Assembly (NCBI RefSeq): GCF_028640845.1
Contig: NC_080540.1
Span: forward strand, 132,832,420-132,896,419
Length of the DNA: 64,000 nucleotides
DNA from: Ahaetulla prasina
Lineage: Eukaryota; Chordata; Lepidosauria; Squamata; Colubridae
Direction: 5' to 3'
The position numbers and the translations under genes are program-made. Below are positions 21,520 through 33,399 of this stretch, in pieces (position 1 is the stretch's first letter; every line of letters starts with the position of its first letter). Below the pieces are notes generated by a model that did not search any database, was not told where the DNA came from, and worked only from the letters and a program-made list of their open reading frames with translations.

Positions 21520-22041
21520 TGTTGTGTCTTGCCCGCCCTCAGAGCAGCCGGGGCCTTCTTACCTGCTCCCGAACACTGAGGAATGTATGCCTCCCGGCCC
21601 AAGTCCTGGCTCCATGCCCACACAAACTGCAGAAGAAGGAGCATCTCCCGGCCCCAGCCCTGACTCCATGCCCAGGCAAACGGAGCAGCTAGACCCCTCC
21701 CCCTCCTCCACAGCATGTGAGCCTGAGGAGGGTTTATTCCCAACAGCTGCTGATTGGTGTGACCCTCGCATCAGAAGGCTGGATAGGCGGAGGCAACAGA
21801 AGGAAGGGAGGGGCAGGCCTTAATGAGTGCTGAGTCATGCAGCCACACCCCATGGCCTATATAAAGGATCTGCTTTCTGGCAATCTCTGAGTCAGGCAAA
21901 AGTCAAACTTATCTTGCTGAAGTCACTTACTGGTCTCCTGCCTGCTCTGAGGACTTTGCTAGGACTTTGGGCAGAACTGCAGAGGCAAGCCTGATTCGGA
22001 TTTCCCTGACCCGGCCGTCAGCGGAGGAGTGGGACACGACA
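21520..22041 (+). mobile_element. Solo LTR, copy 2 (522 bp), inside an L3 LINE
   Basis: TGTTGTGTC...GACACGACA ends with a perfect 5-bp duplication GTATG (21515-21519 and 22042-22046). Shares TGTTGTGTC, GGGGCAGGCCT and GTGCTGAGTCATG..GCCACACCCCA with copy 1 at 13749-14303. A TATA (TATATAAA) lies at 21858-21865. The insertion interrupts the L3 ORF2, so it is younger than the L3. No internal retroviral genes are present. Confidence 0.9.
21858..21865 (+). promoter_or_regulatory. TATA box of solo LTR copy 2
   Basis: TATATAAA, about 25 bases after a TGAGTCA motif (21830-21836), in the same spacing as in copy 1. Confidence 0.6.
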
Positions 22042-23673
22042 GTATGGAAGGGTTTTTCCTAAAGTGTACCACCATTTCTATAGTTTTGAGTGTGTTCAGT
22101 TCCAGATTGTTTTGGTCGCACCATGAGGCTAGTCGTTCAACCTCCCATCTGTATGTGGATTCATCATTGTCTCGAATGAGACCGATCACTGTTGTGTCAT
22201 CTGCAAACTTCAGTAGTTTAACAGATGGATTGTTAGAGATGCAGTCATTGGTATACAGAGAGAAGAGAAGTGGGGGGGGGGCAAGCCTTGGGGGTCCCTG
22301 GGCTAATTGTACAGGTATCGGATGTGATTCTGCTTAGCTTCACCTGCTGCTTCCTGTTTGTTAGGAAGCTTGTGATCCACTTACAAGTCTGTTCAGGTAC
22401 CTGTAGCTGGTTTAGCTTAGTTAGAAGAGTGTCTGGAATGATGGCATTGAATGCTGAACTAAAGTCTACAGAGAGGACTCTTGCATAGGTCTTTGGAGAT
22501 TCAAGATGTTGTAGGATGTAGTGCAGAGCCATATTAACAACATCATCTGTTGATCTATTTTCTCGGTATGATAATTGCCAGGGGTCTAACAGTGGATCCG
22601 TGATGGTTTTCGAGTGGGACAGCACTAGTCTTTCAAAGGTTTTCATGACTACAGATGTTAAAGCAACTGGTCTGTAGTCATTCAGTTTCTTGATGGTGGG
22701 CTTCTTCAGCACTAGGATGGTAGTAGAGCTTTTGAAGCAAGAAGGAACATAGCACATCTCTAATGATTTATTGAAGATATGGGTGAAGAGGGGGGCCAAT
22801 TGGTCAGCACAGACTTTTAAGCAAGAAGGAGTTATCTTGTCTGGGCCTGGACAAGGCTTTGCCTGCACTTCCTTTTCTGTGATCACTAGGGGTTGTGAAC
22901 CCAATGGGATGGAGTCAGTTGTAGGAGGCTTGGCTGTTGTTGTGTCAGAGATGGGGGTTGTGGAGATAGGTGGGTGTAGTTTCCTTTCAAACCTGCAGTA
23001 AAACACATTCAGGTCATCTGCCATTTGTCGATTTCCTTCAGCCTGGGAAGGAGGTTTGTCGTAGCTGATGATATTTTTAAGAGTTTTCCACATGTTTGCT
23101 GATTCATTTGTTGAGAAATGATTCTTTAGCTTTTCAGAGTAGCCTCTTTTTTCTGTTCTGATCTCCCTTGTTAATACATTTCTGGCCTGTTTGTACAGCA
23201 TTTTATCCTCTTTTCTGTAGGCTTCCTCTTTGGAATGGCGTAGCTGCTTAAGTTTAGGTGTGAACCAAGGTTTGTTGTTACTGTATATTCGCAAGTTCCT
23301 TGTCGGTACACATAGGTCTTCACAGAAGCTGACATATGATGTTACAGTATCTGTGAGTTCATCCAGGTCTGCAGAGGTATCTTCAAAAATATTCCAGTCA
23401 GTGCAGTCAAAGCAAGCCTGTAGCTTTAATTTTGCCTCCTGGGTCCAGGTCTTCATTGATTTAATTGTTGGTTTTGTGGTTTTAAGTCTTTGCCTGTAAG
23501 CAGGTACAAAGTGAATCATGCAATGATCAAAGTGTCCTACAGCTATTTGTGGTAAAGATCGATAAGCATCTTTTAGTGTTGTGTAGCAGTGGTCTAAAGT
23601 ATTCTTGCCTCTAGTGGGACAATTGACATGCTGAAAGTGTTTTGGTAGCTCTTTCCTTAAGTTTGCCTTGTTT
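22042..23673 (-). mobile_element. L3-type LINE, antisense, RT and upstream ORF2 segment
   Basis: Continuation of the LINE split by the LTR. In minus orientation it runs from the endonuclease/RT linker (HFDHCMIHFVPAYRQRLK, WFTPKLKQLRHSKEEAYR) through the RT (see next entry). It meets a SINE at 23674. Confidence 0.9.
22245..23673 (-). pseudogene. L3 ORF2 protein fragment with RT domain, broken at the RT core
   Basis: The minus-strand frame carries CPGPDKITPSCLKVCADQLA, IKKLNDYRPVALTSVVMK, DPLLDPWQLSYRENRSTDD and VLSVDFSSAFNAIIPDTLL. It fails at SPGTPKACPPPTSLL, where the family has a GGPQGCVLSPLLF box: an indel shifts the frame just before the FADD motif. The last ~84 codons upstream (23674-23930) of the open frame are SINE-derived and not part of the LINE protein. 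Ends in a stop at 22245. Confidence 0.85.
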
Positions 23674-24034
23674 AAAGGTAAAGGTAAAGGTTCCCCTCGC
23701 ACATACGTGCTAGTCGTTGCCGACTCTAGGGGGCGGGTGCTCATCTCTGTTTCAAAGCCGAAGAGCCAGTGCTGTCTGAAGATGTCTCCATGGTCATGTG
23801 GCCGGCATGACTCAACACCAAAGGCGCACGGAACGCTGTTACCTTCCCACCAAAGGTGGTCCCTATTTTTTCTACTTGCATTTTTACGTGCTTTCGAAAC
23901 TGCTAGGTTGGCAGAAGCTGGGACAAGCAACGGGAGCTCACCCCATTACACGGCAGCACTAGGGATTCAAACCGCTGAGCTGCTGACTTTTCAATTGACA
24001 AGCTCAACGTCCTAGCCCCTGAGCCAGTGAATCG
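23674..24034 (-). mobile_element. Sauria-type tRNA-derived SINE, inserted in the L3 LINE
   Basis: On the minus strand it starts with a tRNA-like head (GGCTCAGGGGCTAGGACGT, B box GCGGTTTGAATCCC) and ends with the tail TAGAGTCGGCAACGACTAGC and GGTAAAGG repeats. The same layout is at 57489-57849 (full length with target duplication) and 61408-61769. The insertion falls at the GDFN part of the LINE endonuclease domain. Confidence 0.85.
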
Positions 24035-24420
24035 GGGTATTTGGCTTCAGCCTCCATAATTTGGTCAGCTAGAGTTCGCAATGCCTTGTTTACACAGGGT
24101 TATGGTGGGACATACATAGCAATTAGAAGTAATGAGGAAAATTCATGAGGCGAATAGTATGGTTTGCAGTTGATAATTAATGTCTCTAAGTTTTCGTCAC
24201 AGAATTTGTATATTATAGTTAAATCCTGAGACCAGCTGTTGTTGATATATAAGCCATTCTGTCTGATCGTTCAATCTGAAACCCTGGGATATGCAGGCTG
24301 CTATCTTCAATTGATTCATTTAACCAGGTTTCCGAGAAGCATAGGACTGCTGAATTGTAAAAATCAGAACTGTATCTGTTTAAGAGGAGTATTTCATCCA
24401 TCTGAGCAGATACATGAGCA
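24035..24420 (-). mobile_element. L3-type LINE, antisense, endonuclease-domain end
   Basis: The minus frame contains AVLCFSETWLNESIEDSSL and IPGFQIERSDR, the apurinic-type endonuclease motif (ETWL), then decayed GLYINN-like residues. It is the 5'-most part of the LINE that begins at 20650, giving a total LINE span of about 2.9 kb without the inserts. Confidence 0.8.
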
Positions 24421-26495
24421 GATGCAAAGGCACAATTGCCTTCCCAACCTATCCCATCTCCTGAGTTAAGCAGGACTTTAGAAGGGGAAGATACCTGTCT
24501 TCCAAGCCTGGTCTTGGGGTTGCTTTGTTATTGTTCCTACTGAAAGGTCTCCCTTCATTCCAAGGATGCTCCACAGTTTAAAAAGAAATGCAATTATGTC
24601 ACGCAGACATCTGCAATAAGCACAAAAGGACAAAATTGATTCTCTGAAAGCTGGCACTTCCATCTCCAAAATACTTTCCTTGTCTTTCTCCTTTCCATTG
24701 GCTTGGGAAGGCTTTGAGAAAAGATGTGGCTTTGATTCCTACCTCCTCACATCACCCGATCCTTCCAGCCAGTTGTTGCTTCTGATCTCTGCCTATATAT
24801 TATAATATATAATTTGCTCAGAGGCAAAGTCACACTTCTCAATTCTTATGTTCTGCTCCTTGGAAATGTGTTGGTTTGTTCACGTCATCAACTCTTCCTG
24901 GAGGACTTAATTTGGGCTTCTTGCTATCATATGACAGATTGTCACCTCGGTTCCCAATTAGCACCAATTTTGGGGCCATTTTTCCACCAGGTAAAACCAT
25001 GTGGACCAGAAATCATCTTCACACAATCTGCTGCCTCATGTTAATGAGTTCTGAGCTCTGGGGAGTTTTGTGCCTGTGGTTTTTGTTTTTTTTAAATTGC
25101 ACCCACAAAAAATGAATGAAGCAGGTAAGAACATCCCTACATAACAGTAAGAGGAATAGCATCTCTCCCAGAAAAAAAATATTATTGCTCTCAGATCCAA
25201 TTGCTCATGCTGCCAGAATTTGCAAGACAGTTTTGATTATCTGCTGGCATCCTCAGGGATATTGCCAGTGTACAAAAGAATTGAACTAGCAACCTCTGTG
25301 TGTGTTCATTTTGGAATAAGAAAATAAGACAGTTGGGTTTATTTACAAATGATTTTTTTTTTAAATTGAAAGTGGTAATTGGCCATGAGCAAGTTCGCTC
25401 ATTTGCATGTATTTGTTCCTGCACCTTCAACCATCCTGGTGGGAAGCCAGTGTAAATACTTAATAAGAGTAAAGAAAGTGGAATTTATGAGGAAATGCCA
25501 CTTGAAATCTCTGTTCACTGTAAAACTTACAAAAAGGAGTCGAGCCAATGACTGGCTTCATTCTTTCCACGCTTAAACCAGGAATCTTGGCCTATTCACT
25601 GTGCAGAAACTGTATGCTAGTGTATGCACTGGCTCACTCCTGTTTTGTTTCTGCTGCTTGCACAAGCCAATAAAAAAAGACCAAATGTGATCATTTTAAA
25701 ATTGTATCTGCATCCAGGATTCCGTCCTGTTTCCGTGAGGGGAACTAGGATTTACCAGACTCCAAAAACAATGAAAATGCTCTTTGAAATTGGCTGAACT
25801 GCTCTTTCAATAGAGCAATGTATAATTTCATGTTTGCACTTCCTGCTAGGCTATTTAGGGCTGGTTTGTTCACCTGCTCGCACAAGTGTAGCAGCAAAAC
25901 AGAAGGCTGCTTGCGCTAGCACATAGCACAGGCAGCAAGATTTAATAAGCTAGGATTCATGGCTTAAATTATGAGGAAAACTTAGTCATTGGTTTTCAAT
26001 CTAAGATTCTCATTGGTTCATTTTAATGCGGAACGGTGCTTGTCTCATGCTATGCTGAAAATCTCTTCTGCGTTTTTCTCATTTATCCTTCAGCTCAGTG
26101 AAAAAATTAATGACTTCTTTTTCTTCTAAAGGAGAAAGTTGGCACGAAATTCCCATCTTAGCAGAAATCAGTCAGTGTCCCATTTTTCTTTCCACAGCTG
26201 TCTCTAGCTGTCTGCAGCCTCCCAAGAGTCCCATACTTCAAGGGGCGGGGGGGGGGATCATCAATGATTTTGGATTTCACTGTTTTGTTTTTTTCAGAGT
26301 GGGAAGCACAAGACAGATCGGAGCCACTGAGAGGGGGATAACAGAAAATAATAATATTCTCTGCTCAAAAAAAAACCCGTGAATTAAACTGAAGATGAAG
26401 TAGAAAAACAGAAGCACCTTCCACATGGGAAGATATCTGGGGCAAATTGGTAGATGATTTCAGCACAGGGTTTCCCTGGATATGAAGATATGAGA
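24421..26495. other. No recognised gene or repeat
   Basis: About 2 kb of unique-looking AT-rich sequence. Short frames have no domain. A G9 run lies near 26247-26255. Confidence 0.45.
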
Positions 26496-26497
26496 TA

Positions 26498-26708
26498 CAG
26501 CCAGTCCTTGTTTAGGAACTGTCTCATTTAGCAACTGCAAGTACGATGATGATGAAAAAGTAACCTTAGACCAATCCTTACATTTACAACCTTTGCGAAG
26601 GTTTGTACAGCAAAGGAAGCCGAAATAACAGCGTAAGCCCAGTTGCAGCTTTTTTTAACGACTGAGTGTGGTCATTAAGTAAATTGTGGTTTCTAAACAA
26701 GGACTAGT
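26498..26708. mobile_element. Short inverted-end MITE (CCAGTCCTTGTTTAG ends)
   Basis: The left end reads ACAGCCAGTCCTTGTTTAGG and the right end TCTAAACAAGGACTAGTTG, inverted with few mismatches over about 15 bases. The inside has CATTTAGCAACTGCAAGT and ACGACTGAGTGTGGTCATTA. It resembles the Tigger-like family in theme. No clear target duplication. Confidence 0.55.
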
Positions 26709-29015
26709 TGGAGTTATATTGGCAGCTTTGAACACAGGAGTTAAATGGAACATTCTGTTACAGGGGATAAATAAATATTATAAATAACATTGGCTGAGTG
26801 GGGACTTGGTGAAACAACCTGGTTTTCTCCAGCCTGTTGTTTCTGTTAGGTTGCAATGCCAGGAATGGTCTCTTCTGCCCTTTTCCTATTTAGCTTTTTT
26901 GTTTGTTTGTTTGTTTGTTTGTTTGTCTTATGGGATTGGGAGGAAGTCAGCACAACTGGAATTTAAGACTGCCTGATGAGTCTCCACAATTGATTGGCTA
27001 CTTTTCAGCTGCTGCTGTAAAGTGTATATTTCGCCTAATCCATGGTTAAATAAGGTACATGATATAGAAGCATAGGAATATAGAATACTCCTCTTCTTCC
27101 TTCTCCTCCTCCATCTATAGGAGCTTTGGAGAGCAACCAATGATATATACTGTATCTCCAACCACATACAGAGTCCAATAATAACTTTTTGGTAACAAAA
27201 GGAATTTCTGGATCCCCCCTGCCACACACACATACAAAGATATGGTAGTTTTCAATGTTTTATAAAAGAAAACACCTTTTCTCTCTCTTTGTGTGTACAT
27301 AACATTTTACTGTAGATGCAATACATCTGGAAGTGTCATGTGAGGGAAAGCTGCACAAAGCTCTTAGAAGTCAGAAATTCTTGTTCTGGTTTAGCAGTTT
27401 TGTTCAAAATTTATGGAGAGATTTATCTTCTCCCCATAATTGTGTAGAATTTATCCTAATGCTCAGACCCTGCTCATGTGTAGACAATTATGTAGAATTC
27501 CTAACAATTATTAATTTCAACCATCTGAGCAAGATCTTTTCTCCCATTGCTTTATTGTGCCTTGTAATGGTGTGGACCAACCTTGCCAAAATGTCATGGG
27601 GAGATAAATACAGAAAAACTGAAGAATTACCTGTCTCTGTGGCTAGGTTTCAGACAGTGGCCAAGTGGATATGTGAAGAATTTTCAAACTAAACATCACA
27701 GACTAGGATGGCTGGAATGTAGGCTTTCTGCCTCCTGATATGAATGTTTTATAAATGCAGCCTGGTCCTCCGAGTGTTAACTGTTACCAAATATTGCAAA
27801 CAGAAATGCCACATTTGTCTTCAACTTTAACAAAAGGCAGCAGTGTGACTGCATCCCTGAAGCCTTCCAAGTCTGACTTTGTGATGTCTGTTAAAATCAA
27901 TGGAGGATTGGACAGGATGTGAAATCTTCCTGATAAGTTGAAATGTGTTCTCCTTTTTTGCACAGTGACAAAGTGGAAACAGGCACTCTGTGACTGTGGA
28001 AATGTCAAAAAGAGAAGGCGGCCGGGGGTGGGTGGGTTTGAAGTTCTCCAAGAGCAATGTTTTTGGAAGCTGATGGATTGTGGCAGATCGGCACCTCGAA
28101 TAGTGTATCCTCTTAGCATTTCCTACCTATTCCAATTCCTTAAAAATCTGAAACTTCTCCTTTATCCAGAACAGTTCTGAACAGGAATATTGTCCTGCAG
28201 AAGAAAGTCTAGAAAAGAGCAATCCACGTGATCTTTATATAGCAGCTTTCCTACCTCACAAGCTCAAGATGCAGTAATAATCATAAACTGGGTCTCCTAT
28301 AAAAGAGACCACATACCCAATCGTAATGCTGTCAGGGGCTTCCGGGAATCTACCCAAGACCGAGAATCTGCCCTAGATAATGTAAATGGGGGGGGGAGCA
28401 GGGGAGGAAAATTATATTCATGCCTTTCTTATGACCTTTTCATTGGCATCTCATTGGTTACACTCTAACTGGATTCTAGCAGTCTAGCAGCACTAGCACT
28501 GATTCTAGTGTGATCAGTGTGAGACTACCTTTGAAAAATATCTTGTTTGTTAATTGGCACAGCATCACATGATGTCAATGTTGAGAGAAATGTACTGGAT
28601 GCCAGTTGCATTCTGGGTATAGCTTCTGGGCGTGTTGGAGAAGCTGCATCTCCTGTTCCTTTAAGACAGCTAAGAGAGACTCTTCAGACAGTCCTTCTGT
28701 TTTCAGAGGCTGTTTATTAGGCATGTGAAGAATGTGGCATGTGCCACCCTTAGTGTATAAAATACACCACCCTGAGAGTTGCCACTGGGCCCAATTCTCT
28801 CTCCCAATTTCGCCAGAACTTTAGTTGATAATGATACTTATATTACCATAAAGATATATAACGTTATGTTGCATAATTACTTGAGGGGGGGTTGCTGTCA
28901 ACTGCATTGTCAACTGCATGTTCAGTATGAAGGAAAAAATGAGATAAAAATTAGGTAAATAAAAAAAGATGATGGGTCACTACATGGACATCTAATGTAA
29001 TGATAATGTATCTCT
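26709..29015. other. No recognised gene; a short (TTTG)n at 26900-26926
   Basis: About 2.3 kb with no repeat hallmark I can name. Frames of up to 119 codons (27333-27692) show no domain or splice support. Confidence 0.45.
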
Positions 29016-29017
29016 AT

Positions 29018-29168
29018 GTGTGTGCAGGCCTTTAAGTCAGTTTTCAACTCCTGGTGACTAGACCCTGCAGTTTTTTTGGTAAGGATTTTCAGAAGTGGTT
29101 GGCCATTGCCTCCCTTCCGGAGCTGAGAGAAAATGACTGGCCCAAGGTCACAGTGGCTTTTATAAGTG
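29018..29168 (-). repeat. tRNA-derived SINE ('GACCTTGGGCCA' family), reverse copy
   Basis: On the minus strand: GTGACCTTGGGCCAGTCA, GGAGGCAATGGCCAACCACT, AAAAACTGCAGGG, AGTTGAAAACTGACTTAAAG and a short (CA)n tail. The same block order occurs at 3648-3842. It is truncated on the tRNA-like side by the L3 at 29169. Confidence 0.7.
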
Positions 29169-29775
29169 GGAATTATTGAGTCTGTCAGACATCTGCACCT
29201 CTATAACTGTCTGGTTCAGTTCTGCAACCCAACAAGACAGACACAGACTTCAGAGGATAATTAGAACTGCAGAAAAAATAATTTCTACCAATCTGCCTTC
29301 CATTGAGGACCTGCATGCTGCACGAATCAAAAAGAGGGCTGTGAAAATATTTACAGAACCCTCACATCCTGGACATAAACTGTTTCAACTCCTACCCTCA
29401 AAACGATGCTTTAGAGCACTGCACACCATAACAACTAGACACAAGAACAGTTTTTCCCAAACGCCATCACTCTGCTAAACAAATAATTCCCTCAACACTG
29501 TCAAACTATGTATTAAGTCTGCACTACTATTAATCTTCTGATCGTTCCTATCACTCATCTCCTCCCACTTGCGACTGTAACCTTGTTGCTGGTATCCTTA
29601 TGGTTTATATTGACTGGTTCCTAATATGATTCAATTGCTTATTTGTACCCTATGACTATCATTAAGTGTTGTACCTTATGATTCTTGACGAATGTATCTT
29701 TTCTTTTATATACACTGAGAGCATATGCACCAAGACAAATTCCTTGTGTGCCCAATCACACTTGGCCAATAAAAT
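29169..29775 (+). mobile_element. L3-type LINE 3' end
   Basis: Plus-strand frame: DICTSITVWFSSATQQDRHR, RIIRTAEKIISTNLPSIEDL, KRAVKIFTEPSHPGHK. Its 3' UTR runs through TCATTAAGTGTTGTACCTTA and ACACTGAGAGCATATGCACC to CACACTTGGCCAATAAAATA. Strongly 5'-truncated. Confidence 0.9.
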
Positions 29776-29860
29776 AATTCTATTCTATTCTATTCTATTC
29801 TATTCTATTCTATTCTATTCTATTCTATTCTATTCTATTCTATTCTATTCTATTCTATTC
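29776..29860. repeat. (ATTCT)n microsatellite at L3 3' end
   Basis: About 17 uninterrupted ATTCT units directly after the LINE, the snake pattern of LINE-seeded pentamer microsatellites. Confidence 0.95.
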
Positions 29861-29871
29861 ACAATCTCCTG

Positions 29872-29962
29872 ATGTCTGAAATGGTATAAAGTTTCCTACT
29901 TGAGCAGGAGGTTGGACTAGAAGACCTCCAAAGTTCCCTTCCATCTGTGTTATTTTATTATT
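29872..29962 (+). mobile_element. CR1 3'-terminal fragment
   Basis: TGTCTGAAATGGTATAAAG, TTTCCTACTTGAGCAGG, GGTTGGACTAGAAGACCTCC. Only the last ~90 bases of CR1. Confidence 0.75.
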
Positions 29963-30171
29963 CTGATGCCTAAACCAGTACACAAAGCTGATTCAATGGA
30001 ATGATTATCATTTCTCTATCAATCATAGATCAACAACCAAATTTATTCTTCTGTTGGTAAGCACTGCAAAGCCACTGCTTGTGATCATGATGTTTTTCTT
30101 TTATAGATCCATAAGCTTAAAGCATTCTTACCTTGTCTTTCTTTTATTCTATCTATTTTTCTATCTATTTT

Positions 30172-30382
30172 TCCGCGCAGGACTGGCATAGAATTTTTAG
30201 AACTTTTATTATTGGGTTTTAAATTTTAATTAGGTTTTATCGTTTTAAATGTATTTTAAATTGGGGCCATATTTAATAAGTTTTTTAATTATTGATTTTA
30301 TTTGTATTGTATTTACTTATTGTTGTTTTATTTGGCTGTGAACCGCCCTGAGTCCTTCGGGAGAAGGGCGATATAAAAATTA

Positions 30383-30383
<1 letters not shown>
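30172..30383 (+). mobile_element. L2 3'-terminal fragment
   Basis: Begins at the last codons of ORF2 (CCGCGCAGGACTGGCATAG), followed by the L2 3' UTR with GTGAACCGCCCTGAGTCCTT and GGGCGATATAAAAATTAAA. Confidence 0.85.
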
Positions 30384-30464
<81 letters not shown>

Positions 30465-30515
30465 TATAATATAATTTAATAAATTATAAATATAATTTAA
30501 TAAAATATAATTAAA

Positions 30516-30571
<56 letters not shown>

Positions 30572-30616
30572 GAATTAGAATTAGAATTAGAATTAGAATT
30601 AGAATTAGAATTAGAA
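30384..30616. repeat. Compound microsatellite (AAT)n - (ATT)n - (TTAGAA)n
   Basis: About 26 AAT units (30384-30461), a short AT-rich bridge, about 18 ATT units (30518-30571), then about 8 TTAGAA units to 30616. AAT and ATT blocks are reverse complements, so a long hairpin is possible. Confidence 0.95.
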
Positions 30617-31254
30617 TTTTAGTGATGGTAGAGTTAGCATTTTATATTTTATAGTCTGACTGTGACCAGATTCTTACTATAACCTATTGGTTTTCCACGT
30701 AGGATATTGACTATAAATTACATACAGATAAGAATGACTTGATTCAACTTACTCTGAACGTCACAGAAAGAAATGACACTGGCCACATTTCATCCATTTA
30801 AATGGTGGAAAGGCCAGCAGAATGAGACAGAACTGTGCTAGGCATAGTATTTTACCTGTTTTCACGTGGGTTTTAGGAAAATATCATGCTGTGTAGTGAC
30901 AAGAAGCCCATTGTTTGTGATTAGTCATGATGATATAATTTTTCATGTTTCTGGCAGTGTGTGACTGTTAAATCACAGCACTTAAGGACAAAAAATATGT
31001 ATTTCCATTTCTATCAGCAGAAAATCCAAATTCAGTTAATATTGAAGAAGATAGCATTGAAGAAGAATTCTTGGCATTTCCCATTAATGAATCTACTATT
31101 GGGGGTTTGGGAGAGTTTTAGTTCACTAACATTTGGATGACTACAGTTCCTGTCCCATTTGTCATGAATGAGAGTCTTTCTTAGATGCTCAGAGGCCAGT
31201 CTTGATCATCATGTTTTTTAGCTATGAGAATATTGTGCTTAATGTGGAACAACC
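30617..31254. other. No recognised gene or repeat
   Basis: Unique-looking AT-rich sequence. Confidence 0.4.
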
Positions 31255-31450
31255 TACCAGCCTGATCTCCATGTCAGATTTGAAATGAGCTTCAGATCAG
31301 ATTTTGATACTGAATCAGCCTTGATCATTCTTCTGGAAGGCGAGGAGAGCATTACCTTATTAGACATTTCTTTGCAGCTTTGGATACCATTGACTATAAT
31401 AATCACTGGATTACCTTCAGGACTATATGGAACATTGTTTGGTAGTGATT
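31255..31450 (+). mobile_element. Very old L2 RT fragment (tentative)
   Basis: The 31285-31485 frame reads FRSDFDTESALIILLEGEES and LDISLQLWIPLTIIITG, which aligns by eye with the L2 stretch FRPGYSTETALVMLVDD and LDLSAAFDTIDHDILL. It is much more diverged than other copies. Confidence 0.45.
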
Positions 31451-33395
31451 CTGCTTGCATTGGCAATGCTAGTGACAATAAATAGAATTTGGTTAATACT
31501 TGTCAGTTTTCTGACAATTTTGTCACAGAGTACCAAGGAACCATCTTGTTCCATACTTTTTGAATTTCTATAAGGATCTTGTGAAAAAATCATTCGGAAT
31601 TTTGAAGAGCAGCTTCATAAGTAAGGGGTTGACACAATGCCCTGGGTTCTTTGTTACATTACAATCCTGAAAGCTGTGCAGATCTGGGGCTAATGTTTGG
31701 ATGCAAGAAGTGGTTGGATGGGAGTCAAGTAAGCTATGTTTGAATTCTACTAGGGGGGGAAAAGTCAGTGGATGAATGGTTCCCCAGATCTGGGAAATCA
31801 GAATAGTTTGCTTGTTCTGAAGGGGATTGCAGTCCCTTAGAAGGAACAGGTAGGCAGCCTTACAGTTTTTATAGAACTGCAACTGTTATTCATGGGCCAA
31901 ATAACAAGGATGACAAGGGATGTGTTTAATTGCCTTTAGCTCATACGATACCTTCAATCATTCCTGCACATGGATAGAGACCTAGGCACAGGTAACTTCA
32001 TGTTTTCATTAATGTGACACACTTTGCAGAGGGCTACCAGTATGTACGTATTCAGAATGTGTAGCTAATTGTTGTGTCAAAGCCCTGAGTAATTGAGGGG
32101 CTAGGATATCGGAAACAAACCCTCCTCTTATATCCGGCAATCTACAGAGATTGTTAATAGTGGTCCAATTGTGCTGTATCCTGTGGTCATGGATCTGGCA
32201 GCCATTAGAAAATGGAGCTTTTCATTGAGGCATCCACTCAATGGATTATTCTTATGTAGATAAAACACTACTGTATATCTTTATAACCAATGATCAGCAA
32301 ATTTTCAAAATTATGGGCATCAATAAAGCAATGATTGATTATGTTTACGTGATCTGTTGCTTTGTTTTTGCTGTGGCTATGCAATATTTCACTACCATGT
32401 AGTCAAGGGATCCATCCTTGCACTATGTTTTACTTTTTCCCTTGGAAATTTGGATAGTTTTATGTTTCTGCTATATGTTGACTTAGAAATTAAGTAGGAC
32501 AGAGGCCCAATCATTGTATCTGAGATGGGTATTGCATCTCGCTCTTAAAGAAGTATTCCATAGATTTGAATCAGGAAAAAGAGACACCTATCAGTATAAA
32601 TATTCTTAAGATGTAGAGTCAAGAGCAAATTTGAAATTTATAGACCCTAATAAAATGAGCAGTATACAAATGTGATCTACAGTTGAATGCCTCACTCTAA
32701 ATCCTACTTGTTCTTCTCCAATTCTAAGCTCCATCTAATTTTGGAGATTTTGCTTACTGAACTCAAAAGGCTCATAAATATATAATTAGCTAGACTTTTC
32801 TTGTTACTTTTTTTTTGTATATTGGGATCACCATTGCTACCTCCAATCAGAGGTTCCCACAGGGATGGTCAAGAGAATGTGGGACAAATGACAAAACCAT
32901 CAATGCTGATGTTCTGCTCCACTGCTCATGGCTGTATGTTTATGGGTTTTACTTTTTTTTATGGGTTTCGACACGTATTGCATTTAAAAATACACAAAAT
33001 GGTGTTTAATGGTGTTTAATATACCACATAGCGATTCATGCCATAACAGCCAAAATATCAATATTTTAAACCAACTGTTACAAGAGAGACCAATTGGTTT
33101 CTCGGAAATTTTCACAGGGATAAAGTGTTTTACCCTTGGTCTTGTTTTCTGTTTCAGGATCCTTGAACTGGGTACATAAAATTGGAAAATATTCACATGG
33201 AGATCTTAACTTTGCTGTGAAAAGCGTTCTTCCTACTTCTGTTTTAAACTCTGTAGAAAATCATTGATCTTTTTCAAAGTTTTACAGTAATACCAGTAAT
33301 AGTAGTCATCATCAGAAACATCCATCTGTATTTCACTGCAAAGGTCCACCTTAATCTAAAATCCCGGAGGCAGATTGGATGAATACACACAATGT
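31451..33395. other. No recognised gene or repeat
   Basis: About 1.9 kb without a repeat or gene I can identify. Parts may be further decay of the old L2. Confidence 0.4.
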
Positions 33396-33399
33396 CCTT

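Noticed and set aside
30569..30616. Interstitial telomeric repeat
   Set aside because: The hexamer is TTAGAA and not TTAGGG.
31568..31882. Minus-strand 104-codon frame as a gene
   Set aside because: No domain, no splice signals, in a region next to decayed L2 sequence.
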